Origin: Verrucomicrobiota bacterium
GTDB lineage: Bacteria; Verrucomicrobiota; Kiritimatiellia; Kiritimatiellales; Tichowtungiaceae
Direction of reading: 5' to 3'
DNA: 7,334 bases
Assembly (NCBI GenBank): GCA_020853375.1
Contig: JADYZA010000127.1
Coordinates: forward strand, 1 to 7,334
Every line of letters begins with the position of its first letter. Positions within the stretch are counted from its first letter, which is position 1. The translations under genes and the position numbers were made by a program. Positions 1-6,990 of this stretch are shown piece by piece. A model generated the notes under the pieces. The model was given only the letters and a program-made list of their open reading frames with translations. It was not told the DNA's origin and made no database searches.

Positions 1-606
1 CACGATGACGTTGTCGTACTTCGTTGCAAATTCCATGCAGCTTTCCCGCGCAAAGTCCACGTACGCTTCATAAATCACCACCACGCCGGGAAAAGTTTTG
101 ATAAAGGCTTCAACCTTAGCTTTCGGAAACAACATTCCCGTCGGCGCATTCGGGTTGGTCAGAAAGAAGACCGACGCTTTGTAGCCCTTCGGCATCGTCC
201 ATTCAAAATTTTCGTCGAGCGAAACCGGCTTCACTGCGATTTCCTCAATCTGCGCCAGCACCGGATAAAGCGAATAGGACGGGTCGAAATAGCCGACCGA
301 GCCGTCGCGCTCGCAAAATGCGCGGATGCAAAGCGCCAGAATTTCGTCCGAGCCGTTACCGGCAAAAGTGTTGGCAAAGCCGACTTCGTGCTTTTCGGCG
401 ATAACCTTGCGCACTTCTGCGCACAGCGGATCGGGATATTTGGACAGCTCGACAATATCTATCTCGTTCAGAATATCGCGCACATCCGGCGAGCAGAGCC
501 ACGGATTTTCGTTCGTGTTCAGCTTGATGACGCCTTCGCCCTTGGGCTGTTCTCCCGGAACATAGCCGCTCATCGCTTCAACAGATTTTCGAATTAGATT
601 TTTCAT
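1..606 (-). CDS. hisC: Histidinol-phosphate aminotransferase, N-terminal part
   Basis: This is a cytoplasmic, PLP-dependent fold-type I aminotransferase of histidine biosynthesis; it exchanges the amino group between glutamate and imidazole-acetol phosphate to give L-histidinol phosphate. Only the first 202 codons are present; the C-terminus, including the PLP-binding lysine, lies beyond position 1. The start at 606 gives the typical HisC opening (MKNLIRKSVEAMSGYVPGE), then NTNENPW at residues 30-36, GNGSDEIL from residue 83, and NPNAPTG at 151-157. A GGGGAA at 615-620 (read on the minus strand) sits 8 nt before the ATG as a modest ribosome binding site. One oddity: the family motif D-E-A-Y is Y-E-A-Y here (Tyr179, codon 70-72), replacing the Asp expected to pair with the PLP ring nitrogen. 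The gene is divergent from the Rrf2 regulator. CobD-like decarboxylases share the fold, but the N-terminal pattern favours HisC. Confidence 0.9.
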   Translation of the reverse strand, partial: MKNLIRKSVEAMSGYVPGEQPKGEGVIKLNTNENPWLCSPDVRDILNEIDIVELSKYPDPLCAEVRKVIAEKHEVGFANTFAGNGSDEILALCIRAFCERDGSVGYFDPSYSLYPVLAQIEEIAVKPVSLDENFEWTMPKGYKASVFFLTNPNAPTGMLFPKAKVEAFIKTFPGVVVIYEAYVDFARESCMEFATKYDNVIV

Positions 607-736
607 GCCTTAGATTCCCCGCCTCTCACCACGAAAGAGTCCGGAGGATGCAGAGTTTTATATGTAGAAGCAATTCGGAAAACCGTGGTCAGCCGGGTTG
701 CGTCCAAGACGGAAGAGAAGAAAACAGAAATAAATT

Positions 737-763
737 TTGACAAGTCTACCAGAGTAGTATACT
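737..763 (+). promoter_or_regulatory. Candidate sigma-70 promoter of the Rrf2 regulator
   Basis: A perfect -35 hexamer TTGACA (737-742) is followed after 15 bp by TATACT (758-763), a 5/6 match to the -10 consensus. The spacer is 2 bp shorter than optimal. The -10 lies inside the palindrome AGTATACT, so a dimer bound there would block RNA polymerase, consistent with autorepression. Transcription would start around 770, only a few bases before the ATG at 775, which implies a leaderless or nearly leaderless message. Confidence 0.5.
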
Positions 764-764
764 T
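755..764. promoter_or_regulatory. Candidate Rrf2 operator, copy 1
   Basis: TAGTATACTT contains the perfect 8-bp palindrome AGTATACT (756-763). Around it the dyad continues imperfectly, with further matches beyond the core, for example AGTAGTATACTTCT. The same 10-mer recurs at 1237-1246 upstream of sbp. Occurrence upstream of both the regulator and its presumed target, overlapping the -10, suggests a binding site for the encoded Rrf2 protein. That role is inference. Confidence 0.5.
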
Positions 765-774
765 CTGTTTTCAT

Positions 775-1224
775 ATGTTAACCAAAAAAGCCAAGTATGC
801 GTTGCTCGCCTTGATCTATCTGGCCAAACACCAGAATGAGGGGCCCGTTTTGATTGAGCAGCTGGCGACCGAGGAAAATATCCCTCGGAAGTTCCTGGAG
901 CAGATTTTGCTGGATTTGAAAAATTCCGGAATTTTGCAGAGCAAGAAAGGAAAAGGCGGCGGATATTCACTGCAGGCCTCAACCGATAAGATCATGGTGG
1001 GCAGTGTCTTGCGTCAGATCGACGGACCTCTTGCTCCGGTTCCTTGCGTGAGCAAAACCGCTTATTCCAAGTGCAAAGAGTGCAAGGACGAAACCACCTG
1101 CGCCATTCGGGTGGTAATGAAGGAAGTAAGGGATGCGATCGCCAATATTCTGGATAACACTTCACTGACCGACATGCTGAAGATGTCCACAGATGGGAAA
1201 AAGGTTCCAGACTACGTAATATAA
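775..1224 (+). CDS. Rrf2-family regulator, CysR/CymR-like
   Basis: A 149-residue cytoplasmic DNA-binding regulator of the Rrf2 family, whose members include IscR, NsrR, CymR and CysR. The N-terminus [20 protein letters not shown] is the standard Rrf2 opening and fixes the start at 775 rather than the in-frame GTG at 685. The winged helix-turn-helix spans about residues 25-66, with the glycine-rich wing KGKGGGYSL at 58-66. Cysteines lie at 91, 100, 103 and 109 (C-x8-C-x2-C-x5-C), in the region where IscR and NsrR hold an Fe-S cluster, but with different spacing, so the cofactor is unknown. No Shine-Dalgarno sequence precedes the ATG. The gene ends 71 bp before sbp on the same strand; with the shared AGTATACT palindrome this points to control of sulfate uptake and of itself. 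The exact subfamily is not certain. Confidence 0.88.
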   Translation: MLTKKAKYALLALIYLAKHQNEGPVLIEQLATEENIPRKFLEQILLDLKNSGILQSKKGKGGGYSLQASTDKIMVGSVLRQIDGPLAPVPCVSKTAYSKCKECKDETTCAIRVVMKEVRDAIANILDNTSLTDMLKMSTDGKKVPDYVI

Positions 1225-1236
1225 TTTTTTGCCGCT

Positions 1237-1246
1237 TAGTATACTT
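1237..1246. promoter_or_regulatory. Candidate Rrf2 operator, copy 2 (upstream of sbp)
   Basis: The second exact copy of TAGTATACTT, with palindrome AGTATACT at 1238-1245, lies 50 bp before the sbp start. Unlike copy 1 it has no extended dyad. It ends against TTGATT (1245-1250), a possible -35 for sbp, so a bound protein would overlap the promoter. Alternatively its own TATACT (1240-1245) could be a -10, but no recognisable -35 lies upstream. Confidence 0.45.
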
Positions 1247-1273
1247 GATTTGTAGAGTTTATAGACTTGTTAT
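1245..1273 (+). promoter_or_regulatory. Weak candidate promoter of the sulfate transport operon
   Basis: TTGATT (1245-1250) and TGTTAT (1268-1273), 17 bp apart, each match 4 of 6 consensus bases. TATAGG (1271-1276) is an alternative -10. The match is weak, but a promoter is expected here because sbp has its own operator-like site and no terminator-like hairpin separates it from the regulator. Read-through from the regulator is equally possible. Confidence 0.3.
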
Positions 1274-1282
1274 AGGCGCCAT

Positions 1283-1287
1283 AAGGA
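1283..1287 (+). promoter_or_regulatory. Ribosome binding site deciding the sbp start
   Basis: AAGGA ends 8 nt before the ATG at 1296. The upstream in-frame ATG at 1245 would add 17 residues ahead of the signal peptide and lies within the operator/promoter area, so 1296 is the better start. Confidence 0.7.
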
Positions 1288-1295
1288 AAAAAAAA

Positions 1296-2300
1296 ATGAA
1301 AAACACAGCAATCAAAAGAGGTCTTATCGCCGCCCTCGGGCTTTTGACGATCGCCTCTGCTTCGGCCAAGGATATCACGATCCTCAACGTCTCCTACGAT
1401 CCCACCCGGGAATTGTATGAGGAGTTCAACAAGGTCTTCTCCGAACATTGGAAGGCGCAAACCGGCGATAATGTCATTATCAAACAGTCGCATGGCGGCG
1501 CGGGCAAACAAGCCCGCGCGGTCATTGACGGGTTGCAGGCCGACGTTGTCACGCTGGCGCTGGCCTACGACATCGACGCCATCAGCGAAAAGGCGAAACT
1601 GATTCCGAAAAACTGGCAGACCCGCCTGCCCGATAACAGCTCGCCCTATACCTCCACGATTGTCTTCCTTGTCCGCAAGGGGAACCCGAAAGGAATCAAG
1701 GATTGGAACGATCTGGTTAAGCCGGGCGTTTCGGTGATCACGCCCAACCCGAAAACCTCAGGCGGCGCGCGCTGGAATTATCTTGCCGCCTGGGCCTATG
1801 AACTGGGGCGCAACGGCGGCAATCAGGCGGGCGCTCAGGAGTTTCTGAAAAAACTCTATAAAAACGTTCCGGTTCTGGACTCCGGCGCCCGCGGAGCAAC
1901 CACCACCTTTGTTCAGCGTGGCATCGGCGACGTTCTCCTGTCCTGGGAAAACGAAGCCTTCCTCGCCATCAAAGAGTTCGGCAACGACTATGAAATTGTG
2001 GTTCCGTCGGTGAGCATCCTCGCGGAACCTCCGGTGACGGTCGTCGATAAAATTGCCGACAAACGGGGAACCCGTGCGGTTGCGGAAGCCTATCTGAAAT
2101 TCCTGTATTCGGAAAAGGGACAGGAACTGGCGGCCAAGCATTTTTACCGTCCTCGGCTCGCCTCGGTGACGGAAAAATACAAAGACCGTTTTCCCGCCAT
2201 CAACCTGATTACGATTGATCAAGTGTTTGGCGGATGGCAAAAAGCTCAGGCCGAACATTTTAATGACGGAGGAACGTTCGACCAAATATACGGAAAATAA
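1296..2300 (+). CDS. sbp: Periplasmic sulfate-binding protein
   Basis: The 334-residue solute-binding component of the sulfate/thiosulfate ABC importer; it binds sulfate in the periplasm and delivers it to CysTW. Residues 1-24 form a Sec signal peptide (basic start, hydrophobic core, ASA before Lys25) without a lipobox cysteine. The mature protein closely follows enterobacterial Sbp from memory: [66 protein letters not shown] and a FGGW near the end. Of the residues that contact sulfate in the Salmonella protein, the Ser-Gly-Gly loop, the Ala after Ser-Gly and the Trp in SWENEA are present, but Ser45 of HGGSG is Ala69 here (HGGAG). The sulfate-type motifs favour Sbp over the thiosulfate-preferring CysP. 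It is first in the transport operon, followed by a 66-bp gap with a hairpin before cysT. Confidence 0.95.
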   Translation: MKNTAIKRGLIAALGLLTIASASAKDITILNVSYDPTRELYEEFNKVFSEHWKAQTGDNVIIKQSHGGAGKQARAVIDGLQADVVTLALAYDIDAISEKAKLIPKNWQTRLPDNSSPYTSTIVFLVRKGNPKGIKDWNDLVKPGVSVITPNPKTSGGARWNYLAAWAYELGRNGGNQAGAQEFLKKLYKNVPVLDSGARGATTTFVQRGIGDVLLSWENEAFLAIKEFGNDYEIVVPSVSILAEPPVTVVDKIADKRGTRAVAEAYLKFLYSEKGQELAAKHFYRPRLASVTEKYKDRFPAINLITIDQVFGGWQKAQAEHFNDGGTFDQIYGK

Positions 2301-2308
2301 AACCAAGC

Positions 2309-2347
2309 CCGAAGGATCCGTCTGCGCGGCGGAACGGAATCCTTCGG
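2309..2347 (+). repeat. Stem-loop between sbp and cysT
   Basis: The arms 2309-2320 and 2335-2347 form 12 base pairs with one bulged A (2338): nine continuous pairs (CCGAAGGAT with ATCCTTCGG) and three more inward, with a 14-nt loop. No T-run follows, so it is not a standard intrinsic terminator. In binding-protein operons such as malE-malF, an intergenic hairpin protects the upstream mRNA and makes the binding protein more abundant than the permease; the same role is inferred here. It could also be a copy of a dispersed REP-like element. Confidence 0.75.
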
Positions 2348-2366
2348 CCCCTTCAGGAAAAACACC

Positions 2367-3188
2367 ATGTCATCCTCCCAAAAATCCAATGTACTCCCCG
2401 GCTTCGGGCTTTCGCTCGGCTTCACCATTTTCTATCTGAGTCTGGTTGTGCTGATTCCTCTTTCGGCGGTATTCATTAAAACCGCCACGCTAAGCTGGGC
2501 GGAGTTCTGGGAGACCGTAACCACGCCGCGGGTCATACAATCCTACAAGCTCAGCTTCGGCGCTTCCGCATTATCGGCGCTGATCAACGGACTGTTCGGA
2601 TTTATCGTCTCCTGGGTCCTCGTACGCTACCGCTTCCCCGGGAAAAAAATCATCGACGCGATCGTGGACCTGCCCTTCGCTCTGCCCACGGCGGTTGCCG
2701 GCATCGCTCTGACCGCGGTCTATTCGAAAAACGGATGGATCGGCTCGCTGATTGAACCGCTCGGCATCAAGGTCGCCTTCACACGGCTCGGCGTGCTGCT
2801 CGCGTTGACCTTTATCGGGTTGCCGTTTGTCGTTCGCACCATCCAGCCGGTTCTGGAAGATCTCGAAATCGAATTCGAAGAAGCGGCCGCCAGTCTGGGC
2901 GCGAGCCGCTGGCAGACCATTCGGAAAATCATCTTCCCCGCTGTTTTCCCCGCCCTCTTAACCGGCGTGGCCATGTCTTTCGCCCGCGCGCTCGGCGAAT
3001 ATGGTTCCGTGGTTTTCATCTCGGGAAATATGCCGATGAAAACAGAAATCACTCCGCTCTTAATCATCACAAAACTTGAGCAATACGACACGGCCGGCGC
3101 AACCGCCATTGCCGTGGTCATGCTGGTCTCGTCGTTTTCGCTGCTTCTGCTTATCAACCTTCTCCAGGCGTGGCGGGCCCGCCGATAA
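2367..3188 (+). CDS. cysT: Sulfate ABC transporter permease CysT
   Basis: A 273-residue inner-membrane protein forming half of the sulfate translocation channel with CysW. Hydrophobic segments are visible at about residues 15-37, 63-87, 97-119, 139-158, 190-208 and 245-267, matching the usual six helices. The cytoplasmic EAA loop that docks on the ATPase is EEAAASLGASRWQ (171-183). The segments DLPFALPTAVAGIAL and ARALGEYGSVVFISGN are typical of CysT (also called CysU). An AGGA at 2355-2358 sits 8 nt before the ATG. Only 15 bp separate it from cysW. The length is normal for the family and no defect is seen. Confidence 0.94.
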   Translation: MSSSQKSNVLPGFGLSLGFTIFYLSLVVLIPLSAVFIKTATLSWAEFWETVTTPRVIQSYKLSFGASALSALINGLFGFIVSWVLVRYRFPGKKIIDAIVDLPFALPTAVAGIALTAVYSKNGWIGSLIEPLGIKVAFTRLGVLLALTFIGLPFVVRTIQPVLEDLEIEFEEAAASLGASRWQTIRKIIFPAVFPALLTGVAMSFARALGEYGSVVFISGNMPMKTEITPLLIITKLEQYDTAGATAIAVVMLVSSFSLLLLINLLQAWRARR

Positions 3189-3203
3189 AAAAAGGAATTC
3201 ACC

Positions 3204-4106
3204 ATGGCCGGAACCATTTCACATTTTCATAAACCACCGGAACGGAAACAAATCTCCGTCGGCGAACCCCGCGCGGTCCGCTGGTTGCTGATTGCGATCG
3301 CTCTGCTCTTTCTAGGGCTGGTGCTGGTCGTCCCGCTGGTTGCTGTATTCACAGAAGCGCTGCGCAAAGGCTGGGTCGCCTACGGTCAGGCGCTCATCGA
3401 ACCTGATGCCCTGTCCGCTATCCGCTTAACCCTGATCGCGGCATCCATTGCGGTCCCGTTGAATCTGATCTTTGGACTTTCCGCATCCTGGGCCATCACC
3501 AAATTCCAGTTCCGGGGGAAGAACCTCCTGCTCACGCTCATTGACCTGCCGTTTGCCGTTTCTCCGGTCATCTCCGGACTTATTTATGTGCTGATGTTCG
3601 GCATGCAGGGCTGGCTCGGACCATGGCTGCAAGAACACGATATTAAAATTGTTTTCGCCGTCCCCGGAATTGTGCTGGCCACCCTTTTCGTCACATTCCC
3701 CTTTGTCGCCCGCGAATTAATTCCCCTGATGCAGGCGCAGGGAAGCGACGAAGAAGAATCGGCTATTGTGCTCGGTGCCAGCGGCTGGCAAACCTTCCGG
3801 AAAGTGACCCTGCCCAACATCAAATGGGGTTTGCTGTACGGCATTATTCTTTGCAACGCCCGCGCCATGGGTGAATTCGGAGCCGTCTCCGTCGTATCCG
3901 GACACATCCGGGGCTTAACCAACACCATGCCGCTGCATGTCGAAATCCTTTACAACGAATACAACTTCGTCGCCGCGTTCGCCGTCGCCTCACTGCTGGC
4001 GTTGCTGGCGCTGCTGACGCTGGTGTTAAAAAATATCGTGGAATGGCAAACCAACCGGAACCTCCACAGCGAACCTTTAATCGAACCCCCGGAGAATCGT
4101 CCATGA
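3204..4106 (+). CDS. cysW: Sulfate ABC transporter permease CysW
   Basis: A 300-residue inner-membrane protein, the second channel subunit of the sulfate importer. A hydrophilic, positively charged N-terminus of about 27 residues precedes the first membrane segment (27-50); further segments lie near 73-97, 108-133, 149-169, 206-220 and 255-276. The EAA-type docking loop reads [16 protein letters not shown] (183-198), with Ser186 at the middle EAA position. [20 protein letters not shown] and [19 protein letters not shown] are characteristic CysW blocks. AGGA at 3193-3196 is a good ribosome binding site, 7 nt before the ATG. The stop overlaps the cysA start in ATGA (4103-4106), implying translational coupling. 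Confidence 0.94.
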   Translation: MAGTISHFHKPPERKQISVGEPRAVRWLLIAIALLFLGLVLVVPLVAVFTEALRKGWVAYGQALIEPDALSAIRLTLIAASIAVPLNLIFGLSASWAITKFQFRGKNLLLTLIDLPFAVSPVISGLIYVLMFGMQGWLGPWLQEHDIKIVFAVPGIVLATLFVTFPFVARELIPLMQAQGSDEEESAIVLGASGWQTFRKVTLPNIKWGLLYGIILCNARAMGEFGAVSVVSGHIRGLTNTMPLHVEILYNEYNFVAAFAVASLLALLALLTLVLKNIVEWQTNRNLHSEPLIEPPENRP

Positions 4107-5176
4107 GTATCGAAGCAAAAAACATCAGCAAAACATTCGGGTCGTTCACGGCGCTCAACGACGTCTCCATCCAGTTCCCGTCCGGAAAACTTGTTGCGCT
4201 GCTCGGCCCTTCCGGCTCCGGAAAAACCACGCTGCTGCGGATCATCGCCGGACTTGAGGTCGCCGACAAAGGCTCCGTTTATTTTGAAGGCGAACACGCC
4301 ACCGAGAGGAGCGCAAAAGACCGCCGGGTCGGCTTTGTATTCCAGCACTACGCCCTGTTCCGCCACATGAGCGTTTTTGAAAATGTCGCCTTCGGCCTCA
4401 ACGTCAAGCCGCGCGAAACTCGTCCGTCGAAAGAAGAAATCCACGAACGGGTCATGAAACTGCTTAAACTCGTGCAGCTCGACTGGCTGGCAGACCGCCG
4501 CCCATCCCAGCTTTCCGGCGGACAACGCCAGCGCGTCGCCTTGGCCCGCGCGCTCGCCGTCGAACCAAAAGTTCTCCTGCTCGATGAGCCGTTCGGCGCG
4601 CTTGACGCCAAAGTCCGGAAAGAACTGCGCCGCTGGTTGCGCCGCCTGCACGATGAAATCCATGTCACCAGCATCTTTGTCACTCACGATGTCGACGAAG
4701 CCCTCGAAGTGGCGGACGAAATCGTCGTCATGAACGCAGGCCGCATTGAGCAGATCGGCACGCCGGATCGCGTCTATGAACACCCGGCCAACTCGTTTGT
4801 TTATCACTTTCTGGGTAACGTGAATCTCTTCCACACCCGCATACACGACGGCCAGGCGCATTTTGCCAACCAGACGTTCGATGTTCAGGCCGATTCTGGA
4901 GCCGCGCTCGTCCATGCGCGGCCCCACGACATTGAACTCTCCCGCGAAGAAACCGGCGGCGGATGGATGCGGGCCTGCATCCGGTATGTGCACGCCATCG
5001 GCCCGCTCGTTCGCATCGAACTGATTCAGGCCGACAACCAGCAGATTATCGAAGCCGAGCTTTCCCGTGAGCGCTACGCCGAACAGCGATTCGCTACGGG
5101 CGAAATGGTCTCCGTCAGACCCCGTCAGGTCAAAGTGTTCCCCGCCGGGCCAGCGGCCGGCGATTACAGCATCTGA
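4103..5176 (+). CDS. cysA: Sulfate/thiosulfate import ATPase CysA
   Basis: A 357-residue ATPase that binds the cytoplasmic face of CysT/CysW and drives uptake by ATP hydrolysis. It has Walker [10 protein letters not shown] (35-43), Q-loop Gln81 (FVFQHYALF), ABC signature LSGGQ (137-141), Walker B VLLLDEP with Asp161 and Glu162, a D-loop (GALD), and switch His195 (FVTHD). Residues from about 235 form the C-terminal regulatory (TOBE-like) region, including the [13 protein letters not shown] block seen in CysA proteins. The start at 4103 is chosen over an upstream in-frame ATG at 4043 because [13 protein letters not shown] is the normal N-terminus, GGAG (4091-4094) is well spaced, and ATGA overlaps the cysW stop. 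All catalytic residues are present. It is the last gene of the operon; no clear terminator follows. Confidence 0.95.
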   Translation: MSIEAKNISKTFGSFTALNDVSIQFPSGKLVALLGPSGSGKTTLLRIIAGLEVADKGSVYFEGEHATERSAKDRRVGFVFQHYALFRHMSVFENVAFGLNVKPRETRPSKEEIHERVMKLLKLVQLDWLADRRPSQLSGGQRQRVALARALAVEPKVLLLDEPFGALDAKVRKELRRWLRRLHDEIHVTSIFVTHDVDEALEVADEIVVMNAGRIEQIGTPDRVYEHPANSFVYHFLGNVNLFHTRIHDGQAHFANQTFDVQADSGAALVHARPHDIELSREETGGGWMRACIRYVHAIGPLVRIELIQADNQQIIEAELSRERYAEQRFATGEMVSVRPRQVKVFPAGPAAGDYSI

Positions 5177-5221
5177 TGTGGAAAGCTTCACCGCCACCCC
5201 TCCGGCATTGACTAAACCTCG

Positions 5222-5264
5222 TCAACTTCGTAGCTTCTCCAGCCCTTGGAAAAGAGGAAGTTGA
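5222..5264 (+). promoter_or_regulatory. Hairpin over the grpE ribosome binding site (possible RNA thermometer)
   Basis: TCAACTTC (5222-5229) pairs with GAAGTTGA (5257-5264), 8 bp. After a 4/2-nt internal loop, CTT (5234-5236) pairs with AAG (5252-5254), then a C/A mismatch, then TCCA (5238-5241) pairs with TGGA (5247-5250) around a 5-nt loop GCCCT. The ribosome binding site AGAGGAAG (5253-5260) is partly inside this imperfect stem, and the grpE ATG is 3 nt beyond it. An interrupted stem over the Shine-Dalgarno sequence of a heat-shock gene resembles RNA thermometers; function is inferred. No CIRCE element was seen in this gap. Confidence 0.45.
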
Positions 5265-5267
5265 ACC

Positions 5268-5792
5268 ATGAGAAAAGAACACAAAAACGAAGACACGCCG
5301 GAACAGACCGACCCCGTCGCCGAGCCGGTTGTTATTCAAAAAGAAGAAGAGGAGCCGCTGAAAAACCAGTTGCTCCGCCTGCAAGCCGACTTCGACAATT
5401 TCCGCAAACGCACCCAGCGCGAGCGCAACGAACTGTTTCTCTTCGCCAACGAATCGCTGTTTCTGGAAATGCTACCGGTGATCGACCATTTTGAAATGGG
5501 CTTCAAAAGCGCGGAAGCTCACCAGACCGACTGCTCCGTCACCGAAGGATTCCGGATGGTTTATAACCAGCTTCTCGACGTGCTGAAAAAATTCAACGTC
5601 ACCGCAATCGATGCCGTCGGAGAACCCTTTAATCCGCACCGCCACGAAGCCATCCTGCACATGCCGTCGGAAAAGCCGCTCGAAACCGTTCTGGAGCAGG
5701 TTCGCCGAGGCTACATGCTCGGCGACAAACTTCTGCGCGCGGCTCAGGTGATCATCTCCAGCGGCCCCGCCGAACAAAAGGAATCTGAATAA
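5268..5792 (+). CDS. grpE: Nucleotide exchange factor GrpE
   Basis: A 174-residue cytoplasmic co-chaperone that releases ADP from DnaK and so resets its substrate-binding cycle. The acidic, poorly conserved N-terminus (1-30) leads into the long dimerising helix (about 30-65, [18 protein letters not shown]), then the beta domain with [12 protein letters not shown] (118-129) and the family signature [19 protein letters not shown] (146-164). The usual Pro in LLRPA is Ala158, a mild variation. The start has a strong ribosome binding site (AGAGGAAG, 5253-5260). Its TAA overlaps the dnaJ ATG by one base (TAATG), so the two are co-translated. The partner gene dnaK and the repressor gene hrcA are not adjacent. 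Confidence 0.95.
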   Translation: MRKEHKNEDTPEQTDPVAEPVVIQKEEEEPLKNQLLRLQADFDNFRKRTQRERNELFLFANESLFLEMLPVIDHFEMGFKSAEAHQTDCSVTEGFRMVYNQLLDVLKKFNVTAIDAVGEPFNPHRHEAILHMPSEKPLETVLEQVRRGYMLGDKLLRAAQVIISSGPAEQKESE

Positions 5793-6979
5793 TGTCCGCT
5801 CAGAAAAGAGATTATTACGAAGTGCTCGGCATCGCCAAAGGTGCGTCCGCGGACGAGATCAAAAAGGCCTATCGCAAAATGGCCATTCAGTATCACCCGG
5901 ACAAAAACCCCGGCGACAAAGCCTCCGAGGAAAAATTCAAAGAAGTTTCCGAAGCCTACGAAGTGCTCAGCGACGACTCGAAGCGCCAGCAGTATGACCA
6001 GTTCGGCCACGCCGCCTTTGGCGCGGGACGCGGCGGCGGTGGCGGTGGAAGCTACGGCGGATTCGGCGGCGGCGGTATCGACCTTGAGGAAGCGTTGCGC
6101 ACCTTCATGGGCGCATCCGGCGGCGGCGGCAGTATTTTTGAAAACTTTTTCGGCGGCGGCCGTTCCCATAACCCCAACGCACCGCAAGAAGGCGCCGATC
6201 TGCGCTTCGATCTCGAAATCGATTTTGAAGAAGCCGTTCTCGGCTCCTCGCGCGAAATCCGCATTAACGTCAACGAAACCTGCGAACGCTGCAAAGGCGC
6301 CGGTTCGGAGCCGGGTTCCGGGCGGAAAACCTGCGCAACCTGTCGCGGCGCGGGCCAGGTGGTCGGTGGCGGCGGCTTTATTCAGTTCCGCCAAACTTGT
6401 CCGACCTGCCGTGGCGCAGGGCAGGTCATTGAAAAACCCTGTACAACCTGCCACGGTCAAGGGCTGGTGAAAAACAAGCGCACCATCGATGTCAAAATTC
6501 CATCCGGCGTTGAAACCGGCTCTCGTTTACGCATCGCCGGCAAAGGCGAAGGCGGACTGCGCGGCGGCCCACCGGGCGATTTATATATTGTTCTGCACGT
6601 TCGCGAACACGAATTCTTCAAACGCAACGACCTCGACATCGTCTGCGAAGTTCCGGTGCCTTTCTATATTGCCGCGCTCGGCGGCGAAGTGCATGTCCCA
6701 ACCATTCACGGCGGCGCAGAACTGAAAATTCCGGCTGGCACAGAAAACGGCAAAGTGTTCCGGATGAAGGGCAAAGGCATCACCAGTCCGCGCTACGGCA
6801 CCGGCGACCAGCACATCATCGTGCAAATCGAAATTCCGCAAGGGCTCAGCGGCAAAGAAAAGAAAAAGCTGGAAGAAGCCGTCGACGTGCTGACCGAAAA
6901 GCATTTCCCGCTAACGCAGAAAATGCTCAAAGCGGCGGAAAAATTCTACGAACACAAACGGGCTCTGGAAAAAGAGTAA
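5792..6979 (+). CDS. dnaJ: Chaperone protein DnaJ (Hsp40, type I)
   Basis: A 395-residue cytoplasmic J-protein that binds unfolded clients, passes them to DnaK and stimulates its ATPase. The J-domain spans about residues 6-72 with HPD at 35-37. A long Gly/Phe-rich linker (about 72-125) includes a run of six glycines and makes the protein longer than E. coli DnaJ (376 residues). Four intact zinc-binding CxxCxGxG repeats start at Cys164, Cys180, Cys202 and Cys216 ([32 protein letters not shown]). The C-terminal client-binding domains follow. AAGGAA (5778-5783) inside the end of grpE serves as the ribosome binding site, and the ATG overlaps the grpE stop. All diagnostic residues are present, so this is canonical DnaJ rather than CbpA. 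Confidence 0.97.
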   Translation: MSAQKRDYYEVLGIAKGASADEIKKAYRKMAIQYHPDKNPGDKASEEKFKEVSEAYEVLSDDSKRQQYDQFGHAAFGAGRGGGGGGSYGGFGGGGIDLEEALRTFMGASGGGGSIFENFFGGGRSHNPNAPQEGADLRFDLEIDFEEAVLGSSREIRINVNETCERCKGAGSEPGSGRKTCATCRGAGQVVGGGGFIQFRQTCPTCRGAGQVIEKPCTTCHGQGLVKNKRTIDVKIPSGVETGSRLRIAGKGEGGLRGGPPGDLYIVLHVREHEFFKRNDLDIVCEVPVPFYIAALGGEVHVPTIHGGAELKIPAGTENGKVFRMKGKGITSPRYGTGDQHIIVQIEIPQGLSGKEKKKLEEAVDVLTEKHFPLTQKMLKAAEKFYEHKRALEKE

Positions 6980-6990
6980 CAATATGGAGT

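Larger units (their letters stand above)
607..774. promoter_or_regulatory. Divergent intergenic region between hisC and the Rrf2 regulator
   Basis: This 168-bp non-coding stretch must carry the promoters for hisC (leftward) and the regulator (rightward). Rightward, TTGACA at 737-742 and TATACT at 758-763 form a candidate promoter. Leftward, the best -10-like string is TATAAA (plus-strand 657-662), but no good -35 lies at the usual distance, so the hisC promoter is unresolved. A GTG at 685 is in frame with the regulator and would extend it by 30 residues, but that extension does not look like Rrf2 sequence and would place the operator inside the gene. Confidence 0.6.

Noticed and set aside
145..147. 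HisC NPNAPTG with Ala before PTG, where E. coli HisC has Asn
   Set aside because: I recall NPNAPTG as a naturally occurring HisC variant, so it is not reported as an anomaly, unlike Tyr179.
3950..5197. Long minus-strand open frame of 415 codons opposite cysA
   Set aside because: It lies antisense to a complete, motif-verified CysA, has no recognisable domain or plausible start context, and is explained by GC-rich third positions in the real gene.
5177..5267. Search for a CIRCE (HrcA) operator or sigma-32-type promoter before grpE
   Set aside because: No TTAGCACTC/GAGTGCTAA pair and no convincing heat-shock promoter were seen; TTGACT (5208-5213) with TAGCTT (5231-5236) is too weak to call.
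6031..6170. Repetitive GGC-rich stretch in dnaJ considered as a tandem repeat
   Set aside because: It encodes the Gly/Phe-rich linker normal for type I DnaJ; the repetition follows from glycine codons.
5744..6460. Minus-strand open frame of 238 codons opposite dnaJ
   Set aside because: Its Ala/Phe-rich composition is the mirror of the glycine-rich DnaJ coding sequence; DnaJ on the plus strand is unambiguous.
5841..6470. Second plus-strand frame of 209 codons inside dnaJ
   Set aside because: Frame-shifted shadow of dnaJ with low-complexity Ala/Pro/Lys/Arg content and no ribosome binding site.
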